From contig NZ_VWNC01000005.1 in the NCBI RefSeq assembly GCF_013387455.1, positions 62,001 to 126,000 on the forward strand: a stretch of DNA of 64,000 nt, in the 5' to 3' direction. Source of the stretch: Mariprofundus sp. NF. GTDB lineage: Bacteria > Pseudomonadota > Zetaproteobacteria > Mariprofundales > Mariprofundaceae. This document shows, one piece after another, positions 44,943-53,560 of this stretch (positions within the stretch are counted from its first letter, which is position 1; every line of letters starts with the position of its first letter). The notes beneath the pieces are model-generated. The model was not told the origin of the DNA. It saw nothing but the letters and a program-made list of their open reading frames with translations, and searched no databases. Both the position numbers and the translations under genes were made by a program.

Positions 44943-45341
44943 TTGAATACGACATATGTAAAACGCTTAGCCCTATGGTGCTTTGTCGCCATAGGGTTAA
45001 GCGGTGTCGTGAAGGTCTCTTATCTGCAGATAACGGGTGCAGAAAGCTGCCCGAACATAGTCGGTTTACCGATCTGCTATATTGTAACCATTGGTTACGG
45101 CCTGATGTTCCTGGCCTTGCTGCTTTCCATCCCGGTAAAACACATCTCGACGCCTGTTTTCCTGAGCGGATGGGCTATCACATTCCTGATTGCACTCTCA
45201 GGCACTGCGCTGGAGATCATCAACGGACATGCCTGCCCTATAGGATTTGGTTGGCTGCCTCTCTGCTATGTGTCCCTGGCTCTCTGTATTTTGATTTTTG
45301 GTCTGTTCAAGTGGACTCAGAAATCTGCACAGGTCACGTGA
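44943..45341 (+). CDS. Four-helix membrane protein with internal duplication (CP/LPxCY motifs)
   Basis: A 132-residue membrane protein with a TTG start at 44943, four bases after the FG-GAP stop. It consists of two similar halves, each of two helices joined by a motif GAESCPNIVGLPICY (first) or GHACPIGFGWLPLCY (second), i.e. Cys-Pro, then Leu-Pro-x-Cys-Tyr. Paired cysteines at one membrane face recall disulfide-exchange membrane proteins such as DsbB/VKOR, but spacing differs and no CxxC is present. I do not know the family. The TTG start has no good ribosome site, so the true start may be coupled to the upstream stop. Confidence 0.7.
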   Translation: MNTTYVKRLALWCFVAIGLSGVVKVSYLQITGAESCPNIVGLPICYIVTIGYGLMFLALLLSIPVKHISTPVFLSGWAITFLIALSGTALEIINGHACPIGFGWLPLCYVSLALCILIFGLFKWTQKSAQVT

Positions 45342-45356
45342 TAACAGGAGCACCAC

Positions 45357-45665
45357 ATGGTAAAAACTATCATTGCCGTCATAGCCACTGTTACGTTGCT
45401 GCTTGGGCTTGTTTCCATGCTTACTCCGATTCCCGGAGGAACACTGATAATTGCGGCAAGTTTGACGGCACTCATTTGCACAAGCCCGCGTGCTAGACGG
45501 GGACTTCAGTTTTTGCGTGTACGTGTAAACTGGTTTAACAAGATGTTCTTCTGGCTGGAGAATAAAATCGGAGATCGAATTACCATTATCAGTTCCGCGC
45601 TGCGCCAGACCAGACCCGGAACCGACATCACTGACTCTGACGCAGTCAGTAAAGAGGTGATTTAG
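45357..45665 (+). CDS. Small membrane protein (PGPGW-like)
   Basis: A 102-residue protein with a tandem of two N-terminal hydrophobic helices (TIIAVIATVTLLLGLVSM and GTLIIAASLTALI) joined by LTPIPGG, followed by a basic stretch and a polar C-terminus. The LTPIPGG hinge resembles the PGPGW family of small membrane proteins, of unknown function. It lies 15 bases after the previous gene in the ECF cluster; the cluster ends here, convergent with a thioesterase gene. Confidence 0.65.
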   Translation: MVKTIIAVIATVTLLLGLVSMLTPIPGGTLIIAASLTALICTSPRARRGLQFLRVRVNWFNKMFFWLENKIGDRITIISSALRQTRPGTDITDSDAVSKEVI

Positions 45666-45707
45666 GTCGGTAAACCTGCTTCAAACCGCTCGGCTTAATT
45701 TATACAT

Positions 45708-46109
45708 CTAGGTGGCACTCATCCTTTTTCGCCACTCTTTTGGAATAGATTTTGCCTTTTGAGATTGATGGTCAAAACACACGAGCACGGTGTTTCCCGT
45801 GGCGACCAGTAGCTCTCTGTCATCTTCTGTTTTGATGATACGGTAGCCCACGGTGAAACTTGCCCTTCCTTGCTGTTCTATCGAGGTTTCGATCACAGCC
45901 CGGTCATGCAGATAGAGTGGTTGTTTATAGTCGATCTCGCAGTGGGCGAGAACAATGCCGTCGGTAGTCCAGTTCCAATCTGAACCGATCATCTCTTTGA
46001 ACCAGAGCATACGAGCCTGCTCAAAATATTGCAGGTAGATACTGTTGTTCACGTGGCCCATGGCATCAATATCACCAAAGCGGATATGGATTTCACTGAT
46101 ATGTGTCAT
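45708..46109 (-). CDS. Acyl-CoA thioesterase (4HBT/YbgC-like hotdog)
   Basis: A 133-residue hotdog-fold thioesterase. The active-site segment is FGDIDAMGHVNNSIYLQYFEQAR, with the catalytic Asp in the D-x-D-x-M-G-H-V-N-N pattern of YbgC/4-hydroxybenzoyl-CoA thioesterases. Beta strands follow with AHCEIDYKQPLYLHD. Substrate acyl group unknown. It is 35 bases from the next minus-strand gene, a YheT-like hydrolase, and probably shares its message. Confidence 0.9.
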   Translation of the reverse strand: MTHISEIHIRFGDIDAMGHVNNSIYLQYFEQARMLWFKEMIGSDWNWTTDGIVLAHCEIDYKQPLYLHDRAVIETSIEQQGRASFTVGYRIIKTEDDRELLVATGNTVLVCFDHQSQKAKSIPKEWRKRMSAT

Positions 46110-46144
46110 GGTAGCACCTCTCTTTTGGCATAGTTCTACTGTTT

Positions 46145-47101
46145 TCAGACACTATCGATCCATTCCACCAAACGTTGTTCACCCCAGTATTTCTCCTGAC
46201 CTGGCATAACACCACTAATAAAACCTGCGTGGCCACCATGCTCAACAAGTTCCAGCCAGACATTCTCCGGCAGTTCATCTTCATGAGGAACCGAGTATGG
46301 AAACATGAAGGGATCATCAACGGCATGAAGAATCAGAGTAGGTACGCAGATATCCGGAATGAACTGGCGACTGCTGACCTGCGTATAATAATCATCCGCC
46401 CCTTTAAATCCGTTGAGTGGGGCTGTGACTTGATCATCAAATAGCCTGAAACTGTCGAGTCCATCAACATCGACAGATAAGGGGGAGGGGATGCGTGCAA
46501 ATTTATTTTTGTAACCCTTTTGCAAGGAGCGGATCAGATGCCACTGATAGAAACGTGAGAAGCCTCTGTTCATGCGTTCAGCAGCATGCCCGAGGCTGAA
46601 TGGGACGGACATCACTGCTGCTCTTTTCAGTGAGCTTGCACAACCTTGTTCACCCAGCCATTTAAGCAGTACATTGCCACCGAGTGAGACACCAATAGCA
46701 GCATACAGATCTATATCCATATGCTCTTTCAGATACCAGAGAATTTGCTGCGGATCAGCAGTTTTGCCACTGTGATAGCTTTCAGAGAGACGGTTGGGCT
46801 CACCACTGCAGCCACGGAAATGCATCAGGCAGGAGCGGTAGCCGCGTAACTCAAGCTCATGCATCAACCCGAGGATATATGGAGAGTTGATGTTGCCCTC
46901 AAGGCCGTGCAGCAGCAGTACTGTTCGCCCCTCTTTTGGACCCGACCAGACCAGATCAATAAAATCACCATCGATGAGTTCCACGCGTTGCCACGCCATC
47001 TCCATTTTTGGTTTGAGGCGGAACAGCTTGGGCCAGAGCGTCTGGGCATGACCACTCCTTAGCCACCAGGCAGGCTTGAATTTACTCTGGATGATTGGCA
47101 T
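46145..47101 (-). CDS. YheT-like alpha/beta hydrolase
   Basis: A 318-residue hydrolase of the YheT/ABHD1-3 group. Visible parts are PAWWLRSGHAQTLWP at the start, typical of YheT, LLLHGLEGNINSPYI with the oxyanion loop, the nucleophile elbow AIGVSLGGNVLLKWLGE (Ser in GVSLGG), the acid in LHAVDDPFMFP and the histidine in EHGGHAGFI. Substrate unknown, perhaps lipid-related. Length is normal. It is followed on the same strand by the thioesterase. Confidence 0.92.
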   Translation of the reverse strand: MPIIQSKFKPAWWLRSGHAQTLWPKLFRLKPKMEMAWQRVELIDGDFIDLVWSGPKEGRTVLLLHGLEGNINSPYILGLMHELELRGYRSCLMHFRGCSGEPNRLSESYHSGKTADPQQILWYLKEHMDIDLYAAIGVSLGGNVLLKWLGEQGCASSLKRAAVMSVPFSLGHAAERMNRGFSRFYQWHLIRSLQKGYKNKFARIPSPLSVDVDGLDSFRLFDDQVTAPLNGFKGADDYYTQVSSRQFIPDICVPTLILHAVDDPFMFPYSVPHEDELPENVWLELVEHGGHAGFISGVMPGQEKYWGEQRLVEWIDSV

Positions 47102-47224
47102 TACTGATGTGTGGTAAAAAATACATGGTTAGCCGTTAACGACACTTAAGCTGCGATAGAGAAGGTCATCGCTAAGACGTTTCGGTAGATATATTGGAGT
47201 CATCTGAATCTCAAACAACATCAG

Positions 47225-47839
47225 CTAGCGTTGGGGAGAGATTGAACACTGGCCGCGATCCATATTGGGCTCTACCGTGTTATGAATAATTTCACTAAGT
47301 TGATCTGCGCCGCCGATATGGTCTCCATCAACCCAAATCTGGGGAACTGTAATCGGAGTTTTAGCGCCAACGATCGGTTTGACTCTGGCAAGCATCTCAT
47401 ACAGGCCGCGCGGGCTTTCAACGACGTCATGATAGGTGTAATCAATCTTGGCTTTCTCAAGGTATCCCTTAGCGCGCACACAGTGTGGGCACGTTTTTTT
47501 GCCGAAAAGGTGGGTTCCGCTGATCGGCTCTCTGCCCGCATAGGCTTCAATGACTGCCTGAGTCAGAACACCGCGATTTAACGCCGCGCCCTGGCTGATT
47601 ACCTTATTGTTCACAATTACGATGGGAGCATGCCAGCCACCCTTGAACAGAGGCCGCCACCACTCTGTAAGCCACTCCCGCAGCTCCAGCTCTACCGGGA
47701 TTCCCGCCAGTTCCTTCTCGATGGTGTCATGGATTACGTCTTTGGTCAGAGAGCATTCACCACAGGGGATGGTCACCTTGAATGGCCCCCATGCACCGGC
47801 CCAGCGAAATACAGTGACGACTATCGGTTGTTGTTGCAT
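47225..47839 (-). CDS. Thioredoxin-fold/glutaredoxin fusion protein
   Basis: About 204 residues from the ATG at 47839 (AAGGAGAAGAT before it; a longer start at 47857 is less likely). The N-terminal 100 residues are a thioredoxin-like domain with a CGEC motif after KVTIP. The C-terminal 85 residues are a glutaredoxin: FGKKTCPHCVRAKGYLE, the cis-Pro segment ITVPQIWVDG and IGGADQLSEI for glutathione binding. Two redox-active pairs in one chain suggest a glutathione-dependent disulfide relay. It is the last gene of the minus-strand set that includes glutathione reductase, which would supply reduced glutathione. Confidence 0.88.
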   Translation of the reverse strand: MQQQPIVVTVFRWAGAWGPFKVTIPCGECSLTKDVIHDTIEKELAGIPVELELREWLTEWWRPLFKGGWHAPIVIVNNKVISQGAALNRGVLTQAVIEAYAGREPISGTHLFGKKTCPHCVRAKGYLEKAKIDYTYHDVVESPRGLYEMLARVKPIVGAKTPITVPQIWVDGDHIGGADQLSEIIHNTVEPNMDRGQCSISPQR

Positions 47840-47868
47840 ATCTTCTCCTTTGTGCAAGTCATAGCAGT

Positions 47869-49098
47869 TCAGTCAGACTCAATCGGAGCCCTTTTCAGGT
47901 AGGTTTTCAGTAGAAGTGGCTGGATAAACAGTGTTGTCGTCACCACCACAAAGACCAGACAGAGAAAATCCTCCCGATAGGCATATTCAGCGGGGATGGT
48001 CAGCACGAGCGCTGCTGGAATGGCACCACGTAAGCCGCCCAGTGTCAGCACATGCCGCCAGGCCATAGGCCAGCGTCTGCAGGAGGAGACGAACCATGGG
48101 CTGGCATAGATCAGCGCAACCCTTGAGAGAAGCACAATCAGAACGATGCCCGGAATAGCCCAGCTGAGAACAAAGGTGTGTTCACCTATCGCAACACCGA
48201 GCATGAAAAAGACAGTGCTGCCAGCCAGTGTTGCGATGTAGGCCCAGAATGACTGAAAAGCATCGTTACCATCCCGCTTCATCTCTTCACATTTGGTGTA
48301 CCTGCCGCGCACAAATGCCAGGGCAGCAAAGAGAACCGCAATAATGCCGGAGATATGCAGCAGATGTTCTGCCAGCAGGAATGTGCCGTAAGCCAAAACA
48401 ATAGTAAGGGTCAATCCGGTGAACTCATTGCGCACAGACCAGATGACAACCACTTTGGCCGTGACCCATCCCAGTAGCCAGCCAATTGGTGCAGCAGCCA
48501 GTACGATCCAGAGTGTGTCCAGCGCAACAGAAGTAAATGTTACCTGCTGTTCAAACAGGACAAGGCCAGCGATTGTCGTGAACAGGACAATGGCAACGCC
48601 ATCATTAAACAGCGACTCGCCTTCAATAGTCATCAGTAGTTTCTCAGGAATCGAGAAGCGGCGTAACACCACACCTGCAGCCGAAGGATCAGTTGCCGCC
48701 AGAGCTGCACCGAGCAGCAGTCCGTGAATCGGCTCAATACCCATCAACCAGGCGATTGAAAAACCGATCGTAGCAGCAACAAACAGGACGCCAGCAACAG
48801 CAAGATATGCTACAGGATAGGCAACCTGTAACAGACTCTGAATATGTACAGAGCGCCCCTCAGCAAAAATAAGCAGCGGTAGAATCATCAGCATGATCAC
48901 CTCAGGCTGGAATCCGACCGGTGGCAGTAGCGCCAGATGCGGCTGAATTTGCGCATAAACGATACCCACCAGAATGATCCACGCTTCATAGGGCAGGGGT
49001 GTCTTCTGTGTGTAGTGACGAAGGAAGGCCAGCATCAATAGAAACAGACAGCCCAGCAGTACAGCTGTAGCAGGATCAAAAAGGTGAGCGCCGTCCAT
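47869..49098 (-). CDS. CPA1-family Na+(K+)/H+ antiporter
   Basis: A 409-residue, about 12-helix cation/proton antiporter. Key motif: AATDPSAAGVVLRRF, IEGESLFNDGVAIVLF with the acidic ND pair of CPA1, and GGLRGAIPAALVL near the C-terminus. The start is the ATG at 49098 directly behind the gor stop; a longer frame to 49230 lies inside gor. It is between gor and the glutaredoxin fusion. Grouping of a CPA1 antiporter with glutathione enzymes recalls glutathione-gated potassium efflux systems (Kef belongs to CPA2), but a direct link is only suggested. Confidence 0.9.
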   Translation of the reverse strand: MDGAHLFDPATAVLLGCLFLLMLAFLRHYTQKTPLPYEAWIILVGIVYAQIQPHLALLPPVGFQPEVIMLMILPLLIFAEGRSVHIQSLLQVAYPVAYLAVAGVLFVAATIGFSIAWLMGIEPIHGLLLGAALAATDPSAAGVVLRRFSIPEKLLMTIEGESLFNDGVAIVLFTTIAGLVLFEQQVTFTSVALDTLWIVLAAAPIGWLLGWVTAKVVVIWSVRNEFTGLTLTIVLAYGTFLLAEHLLHISGIIAVLFAALAFVRGRYTKCEEMKRDGNDAFQSFWAYIATLAGSTVFFMLGVAIGEHTFVLSWAIPGIVLIVLLSRVALIYASPWFVSSCRRWPMAWRHVLTLGGLRGAIPAALVLTIPAEYAYREDFLCLVFVVVTTTLFIQPLLLKTYLKRAPIESD

Positions 49099-49099
49099 A

Positions 49100-50449
49100 T
49101 TACCGCATTGTAACCAGCTCTTCAGAACTGGTGGGGTGGATGGCAACAGCGCGATCAAAATCCTGCTTGGTTGCACCCATTTTGATAGCCACGGCAAAGC
49201 CCTGCAGCATTTCATCCACATGCATACCAATCATATGACAGCCGATCACTTTTTCCTCGCGGCCCAGACAGATCAGTTTCATGGTGGTTTTCGGCTTCTC
49301 TTCAGCAAATGCGTAGTACATCGGTGTAAACCGTGTCTGATAAATTTTTACCGCATCGCCATGCAGCTCACGCGCCTCATCCTCAGTTTTGCCTATCGTG
49401 GCAATAGGTGGGTGGCTGAATACTACGGTGGGGATATCATCATAGTCCTGTTTGCTGTCGGCATGGTTATCAAACAGTCGCGCTGCCAGCTTGCGTCCGG
49501 CAGCGACTGCTACAGGGGTGAGTTGTGCCCGTCCGGTAATATCACCAATGGCATAGATGCCCGATTGATTCGTATTCTGAAACGCGTCGGTGGGAATCGT
49601 CCCGTTTGCATTCACTTCGATACCGGCGGCATGAAGGTTGAGTTTGTCCGTGGCAGGGCGGCGTCCGATTGCCCAGAGCAGCGCATCAACATGCAGGATT
49701 GTTTCATGATTATTGCACTGAATCTCGATGCAGCCATCGGCAAGTTGGCGCGCCGAAGAGATCTGTGTGTTGGGGATAATATTGATGCCGCTCTCGAGCA
49801 TATGTTCTGTCAAAGCCTCGCGCACGCTCACATCGAAGGGGCGTAGCAGCTGCTGTTTGCGCAACAACATGGTCACTTCTGAGCCCAGTGCATTGAACAT
49901 GCAGGCAATCTCTACTGCGATATAGCCACTGCCGACAATGGCAACACGTTCAGGCCTCTCTTCCAGTGCAAAGAAACCATCGGAGCTGATACCCAGCTCT
50001 GCTCCGGTGATGTCCGGGATGGTGGGATAACCGCCGGTGGCAATAACGATATGCTCAGCACGGTATTGGAGACCTTCGACCTCTATCGTTTTGTCATTAA
50101 TAAAGCTGGCAAACCCATACGCCACATCGACACTGCTGCTATCAAGCAGGCGCCCGTAAACCTCATTGAGATTTTTCACATAGGCATCACGGCGCTGCTT
50201 CAACTTAGACCAGTTAAATTGCCGCTCTCCTACAGCAAACCCATAACCTTCAGCCTGCTCCAGATGGTGATGGATATCCGCTGCATTCCACATCACCTTT
50301 TTCGGCACACAGCCGACATTCACGCAAGTGCCACCAAGGCGACTGGATTCAACCAGCAGGACCTTTGCGCCATATTCAGCCGCACGTCTGGCGGTGGCTA
50401 CACCACCACTGCCGCCACCAATCACTATATAATCGTAATCTGAATTCAT
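49100..50449 (-). CDS. gor: Glutathione-disulfide reductase
   Basis: NADPH-dependent flavoprotein that reduces oxidised glutathione. The 449-residue protein has the FAD fold [22 protein letters not shown], the redox pair C42/C47 in [13 protein letters not shown], an NADP fold [13 protein letters not shown] followed by basic residues, GDIT in [15 protein letters not shown], and the interface motif [13 protein letters not shown] with the active-site histidine. The start at 50449 has CGGAG upstream. Partner gene: glutaredoxin fusion two genes downstream. Motifs fit glutathione better than mercuric or trypanothione reductase. Confidence 0.94.
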   Translation of the reverse strand: MNSDYDYIVIGGGSGGVATARRAAEYGAKVLLVESSRLGGTCVNVGCVPKKVMWNAADIHHHLEQAEGYGFAVGERQFNWSKLKQRRDAYVKNLNEVYGRLLDSSSVDVAYGFASFINDKTIEVEGLQYRAEHIVIATGGYPTIPDITGAELGISSDGFFALEERPERVAIVGSGYIAVEIACMFNALGSEVTMLLRKQQLLRPFDVSVREALTEHMLESGINIIPNTQISSARQLADGCIEIQCNNHETILHVDALLWAIGRRPATDKLNLHAAGIEVNANGTIPTDAFQNTNQSGIYAIGDITGRAQLTPVAVAAGRKLAARLFDNHADSKQDYDDIPTVVFSHPPIATIGKTEDEARELHGDAVKIYQTRFTPMYYAFAEEKPKTTMKLICLGREEKVIGCHMIGMHVDEMLQGFAVAIKMGATKQDFDRAVAIHPTSSEELVTMR

Positions 50450-50459
50450 GTGTTCTCCG

Positions 50460-52112
50460 TTATATGGAACAGACAATATCGCCCATCTTTTCTGTCAGCA
50501 GCATATTCTCGCGGTAGTCGATCGGAATCACAATCAGGCTAGGACCGGACTCGGTAAAGGCCTGTTTCAATGTGTCCTGAAGCTCGACACTCTTCTTAAC
50601 ATGATGGCCATGCCAGCCAAACGATTCGGCTAAAAGCATCCAGTTCGGATTGCCGAAGGCGAGGTCCGTGTGATGACCAAACTCATTCTGCTGTTTCCAG
50701 GCGATCAGACCATAAGCGTTGTCTTCCCAGACCATGACAACGATATTGCTGTTCAGCCGTTTGGCGGTCTCCATCTCCTGCACATTCATCAGAAATCCGG
50801 CATCACCGCAGATAGCGAGAATATTGCGATCCGGATGCACCATGGCTGCGGCAATGGCGCCGGGCAGGGCAAAGCCCATCGAGCAGAAACCGTTAGGGAT
50901 CAGGCAGGTGTTGGGTTCATGGCACTGGTAATAGCGGGCGATCCACATTTTGTGGGCACCGACATCAGAGAGCAGAATATCCTCTGCGCCCATCACAGCT
51001 CTGGCATCAGCCAGCACCTTCTGTGGCCGGATCAGACCTTCGGTCTCATCATCAGCATACTCCAGCAACTGGCGCTGCATCTCAGCTCTTGTCGCGCTCT
51101 GTTGTGAGAGGTTGCGCTGCACCGCCCCGAGCGTGTCGATGTTGTCATTGATGGTGGCCAGCGTATGGGCCAGATCACCCACCAGCTCCAGCTCCGGATG
51201 ATACTGCTGATCAATTTCCGCAGGCATGAAATCAATATGGATAATCTGTTTGTCCTTCTCTTTGTTCCATAGACGAGGGTGATACTCCACCATGTCATAT
51301 CCCAGGGTGATGACCAGATCAGCGGCATCCAGTGCGCAGGAAACCACATCTTTGGCCTGCAGGCCGATGGTATAGAGGCAGTAATCCGCATCCATATCGA
51401 CACAGCCTTTGGCCATGAAAGTGTTGATCACACCAATGCCTGTGGTTTCACAAAAACGACGCAACTCAGCACTGGCACGTCGACGAATGCAGCCGTTGCC
51501 GGCCAGAATGATGGGCCGTTTGGCAGCCCGTAACATCGTAAATGCCTTGTCGATCTGCTCAGGATCAGCGACCGGTCGGCGATAGCGGTGTGGTGTCATT
51601 GGTTTTGCATCCGTATCGATCTTGGCAATGTCTTCAGGTAGTTCGATAAGGCAGGCGCCGGGTTTTTCACTGCGTGCCAGACGCACGGCTTTGCGCACAA
51701 TTTCAGGTACAGAAGCCGGATGCAGAATGGTGGTGGCCCATTTGGTGACCGGTTTAAACATCGCCACCACATCCATGATCTGGTGCGACTCCTTATGCAG
51801 TCGTGTAGATGCACCCTGACCGGTCAGCACAATCATCGGGGCGCGATCCATATTGGCATCGGCAACACCGGTAATCAGATTGGTGGCTCCCGGACCCAGC
51901 GTGCCGAGACAACCTGCAGGGGTGCCGGTCAGGCGGCCATACACCTCGGCCATAAAGGCCGCGCCCTGCTCATGGCGGGTGAGAATAAATTTGATGGCGT
52001 CCGATTGCTCCAGCGCCATCATGAAGTCGGCATTCTCCTCGCCGGGGATGCCGAAAATATATTCGATACCCTCCTCTTCGAGGCAGGCTACAAGCAATTC
52101 CGATGTTTTCAT
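50460..52112 (-). CDS. Acetolactate synthase-like TPP enzyme (AlsS-type, large subunit only)
   Basis: A 550-residue thiamin-diphosphate enzyme. The N-terminal domain opens [15 protein letters not shown] with the catalytic Glu in [17 protein letters not shown]; the middle FAD-like domain follows; and the TPP-binding domain has [19 protein letters not shown] then DNAYGLI, where the usual GDG is GDA. It resembles catabolic acetolactate synthases and relatives, joining pyruvates with loss of CO2. No regulatory small subunit (ilvN) is next to it, supporting a non-anabolic role. It overlaps the aldehyde dehydrogenase gene by 4 bases. A different alpha-keto-acid substrate is possible. Confidence 0.88.
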   Translation of the reverse strand: MKTSELLVACLEEEGIEYIFGIPGEENADFMMALEQSDAIKFILTRHEQGAAFMAEVYGRLTGTPAGCLGTLGPGATNLITGVADANMDRAPMIVLTGQGASTRLHKESHQIMDVVAMFKPVTKWATTILHPASVPEIVRKAVRLARSEKPGACLIELPEDIAKIDTDAKPMTPHRYRRPVADPEQIDKAFTMLRAAKRPIILAGNGCIRRRASAELRRFCETTGIGVINTFMAKGCVDMDADYCLYTIGLQAKDVVSCALDAADLVITLGYDMVEYHPRLWNKEKDKQIIHIDFMPAEIDQQYHPELELVGDLAHTLATINDNIDTLGAVQRNLSQQSATRAEMQRQLLEYADDETEGLIRPQKVLADARAVMGAEDILLSDVGAHKMWIARYYQCHEPNTCLIPNGFCSMGFALPGAIAAAMVHPDRNILAICGDAGFLMNVQEMETAKRLNSNIVVMVWEDNAYGLIAWKQQNEFGHHTDLAFGNPNWMLLAESFGWHGHHVKKSVELQDTLKQAFTESGPSLIVIPIDYRENMLLTEKMGDIVCSI

Positions 52113-53560
52113 GACAGGCCTCCTGATTGAATCACAATCATTTTTTCAATTTGCATGTCGTGCATGGTGTAGGGGATGCCGCCAACCCCAAGGCCTGACC
52201 TTCTCAACCCTGCAAATGGCATCCAGTCGACACGAAATGCGGTGTGGTCATTAATCATCACGGCTGAGGCGGCAAGTCGGTTGGCGGCATAGAGAGCCGT
52301 ATCAATATCACGGCTGAATACCGAAGCCTGAAATGCAACATCAAGTGAATTGGCAATCTCAATGGCTCTATCGATATCCTCATAGGGGTAGATGCAGACC
52401 ACCGGGCCAAAGATCTCTTTGGTGGAGACGTTGACATCAAGCGGGGGACTGAAAATCACCGTTGGCGCATAGCAGTTGTTTTCAAGCCTGTTGCCACCAC
52501 ACATGAGGTCGGCTTCTGCTGCTACCGCCTGCTGAACCCACTGATGCACACGTTCCGCCTCTTTTTCACGGATCAGAGGCCCGACTTCTGTTTTGTCTGA
52601 TAGCGGGTCACCGACCACCAACGCGACTGCGGCATCCTTTATCTTCTCAGCAAGCGCTTTGGCGATGGACTTGTGTGCAAAAATCCGTTGCACGGAAACA
52701 CAGACCTGTCCGGCATGATAAAATGCACCTTTCATCAGGCTGGGCAGTATCCGGTCGATATCGGCATCGGCGGCTACAATGACCGGAGCTGCACCACCAT
52801 GCTCCAGTGCACATCGGGTGCCTGCTGCCAGTTTGGAACGCAGATACCAGCCCACGCCGGGGCTGCCGATAAAGCTGAAAAATGCCACACGTTCATCGCT
52901 CACCAGCTCTTCCGACAGTTCTCTCGACTCCGGCATAACAAACTGACACCAGCCATCAGGCAGGCCAGCTTCAGAAAATAGTTTCACCAGACGAATGCAT
53001 GAGAGCGGGGTATCTGCAGCCGGTTTGACGATGACCGGACAGCCTGTGGCGATGGCCGGACCAATCTGATGTGCGATCAGGTTCAACGGATGGTTGAAGG
53101 CACTGACAGCCACCACGACCCCGATGGGCTCTTTAGAGGTGACAGCAAGGCGTCCTGCCGATGCTGCATTGCTGCCCATGGGGATGGATTCGCCTGCATG
53201 CGTGCGTAACTCATGGATACAGATATTGATGCTGTCGATACAGCGAACCATCTCAATGCGGGAATCAAGCAATGGCTTGCCGCCTTCACGAGCTGCTTCA
53301 ACTGCCAGCGCTTCAGCCCGATCACTCATCAGATCCACGGCCTTTTCGAGGATGGCGATGCGTTGTGGTTGCGTTAACCAGCCATTACGCTTTTCAAACA
53401 GTGCTCTGGCATTGAGGAGCGCCTGCTCAACCGATTTGGCGTTGGCCATCGTAACCGTTGCAATCAGAGAGCCATCATAGGGGGAGAAAACCTCCAGAGC
53501 TTTACCATCTGTTTGGAGGGAGCCTGGAATCATCAAGGGGAAATGTTCGATATTATTCAT
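52109..53560 (-). CDS. NAD(P)+-dependent aldehyde dehydrogenase
   Basis: A 483-residue enzyme of the aldehyde dehydrogenase superfamily. Catalytic residues line up: Asn156 in SAFNHPLN, Glu253 in ALEHGG, Cys287 in GQVCVSV, with FSFIGSPGVG for the cofactor and EIFGPVVCI. Substrate is not deduced; the family includes lactaldehyde, succinate-semialdehyde and glyceraldehyde dehydrogenases. It overlaps by 4 bases with both neighbours, so it is translated together with the FMN-binding glutamate-synthase-like protein and the acetolactate-synthase-like enzyme, implying one short pathway. Confidence 0.92.
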   Translation of the reverse strand: MNNIEHFPLMIPGSLQTDGKALEVFSPYDGSLIATVTMANAKSVEQALLNARALFEKRNGWLTQPQRIAILEKAVDLMSDRAEALAVEAAREGGKPLLDSRIEMVRCIDSINICIHELRTHAGESIPMGSNAASAGRLAVTSKEPIGVVVAVSAFNHPLNLIAHQIGPAIATGCPVIVKPAADTPLSCIRLVKLFSEAGLPDGWCQFVMPESRELSEELVSDERVAFFSFIGSPGVGWYLRSKLAAGTRCALEHGGAAPVIVAADADIDRILPSLMKGAFYHAGQVCVSVQRIFAHKSIAKALAEKIKDAAVALVVGDPLSDKTEVGPLIREKEAERVHQWVQQAVAAEADLMCGGNRLENNCYAPTVIFSPPLDVNVSTKEIFGPVVCIYPYEDIDRAIEIANSLDVAFQASVFSRDIDTALYAANRLAASAVMINDHTAFRVDWMPFAGLRRSGLGVGGIPYTMHDMQIEKMIVIQSGGLS

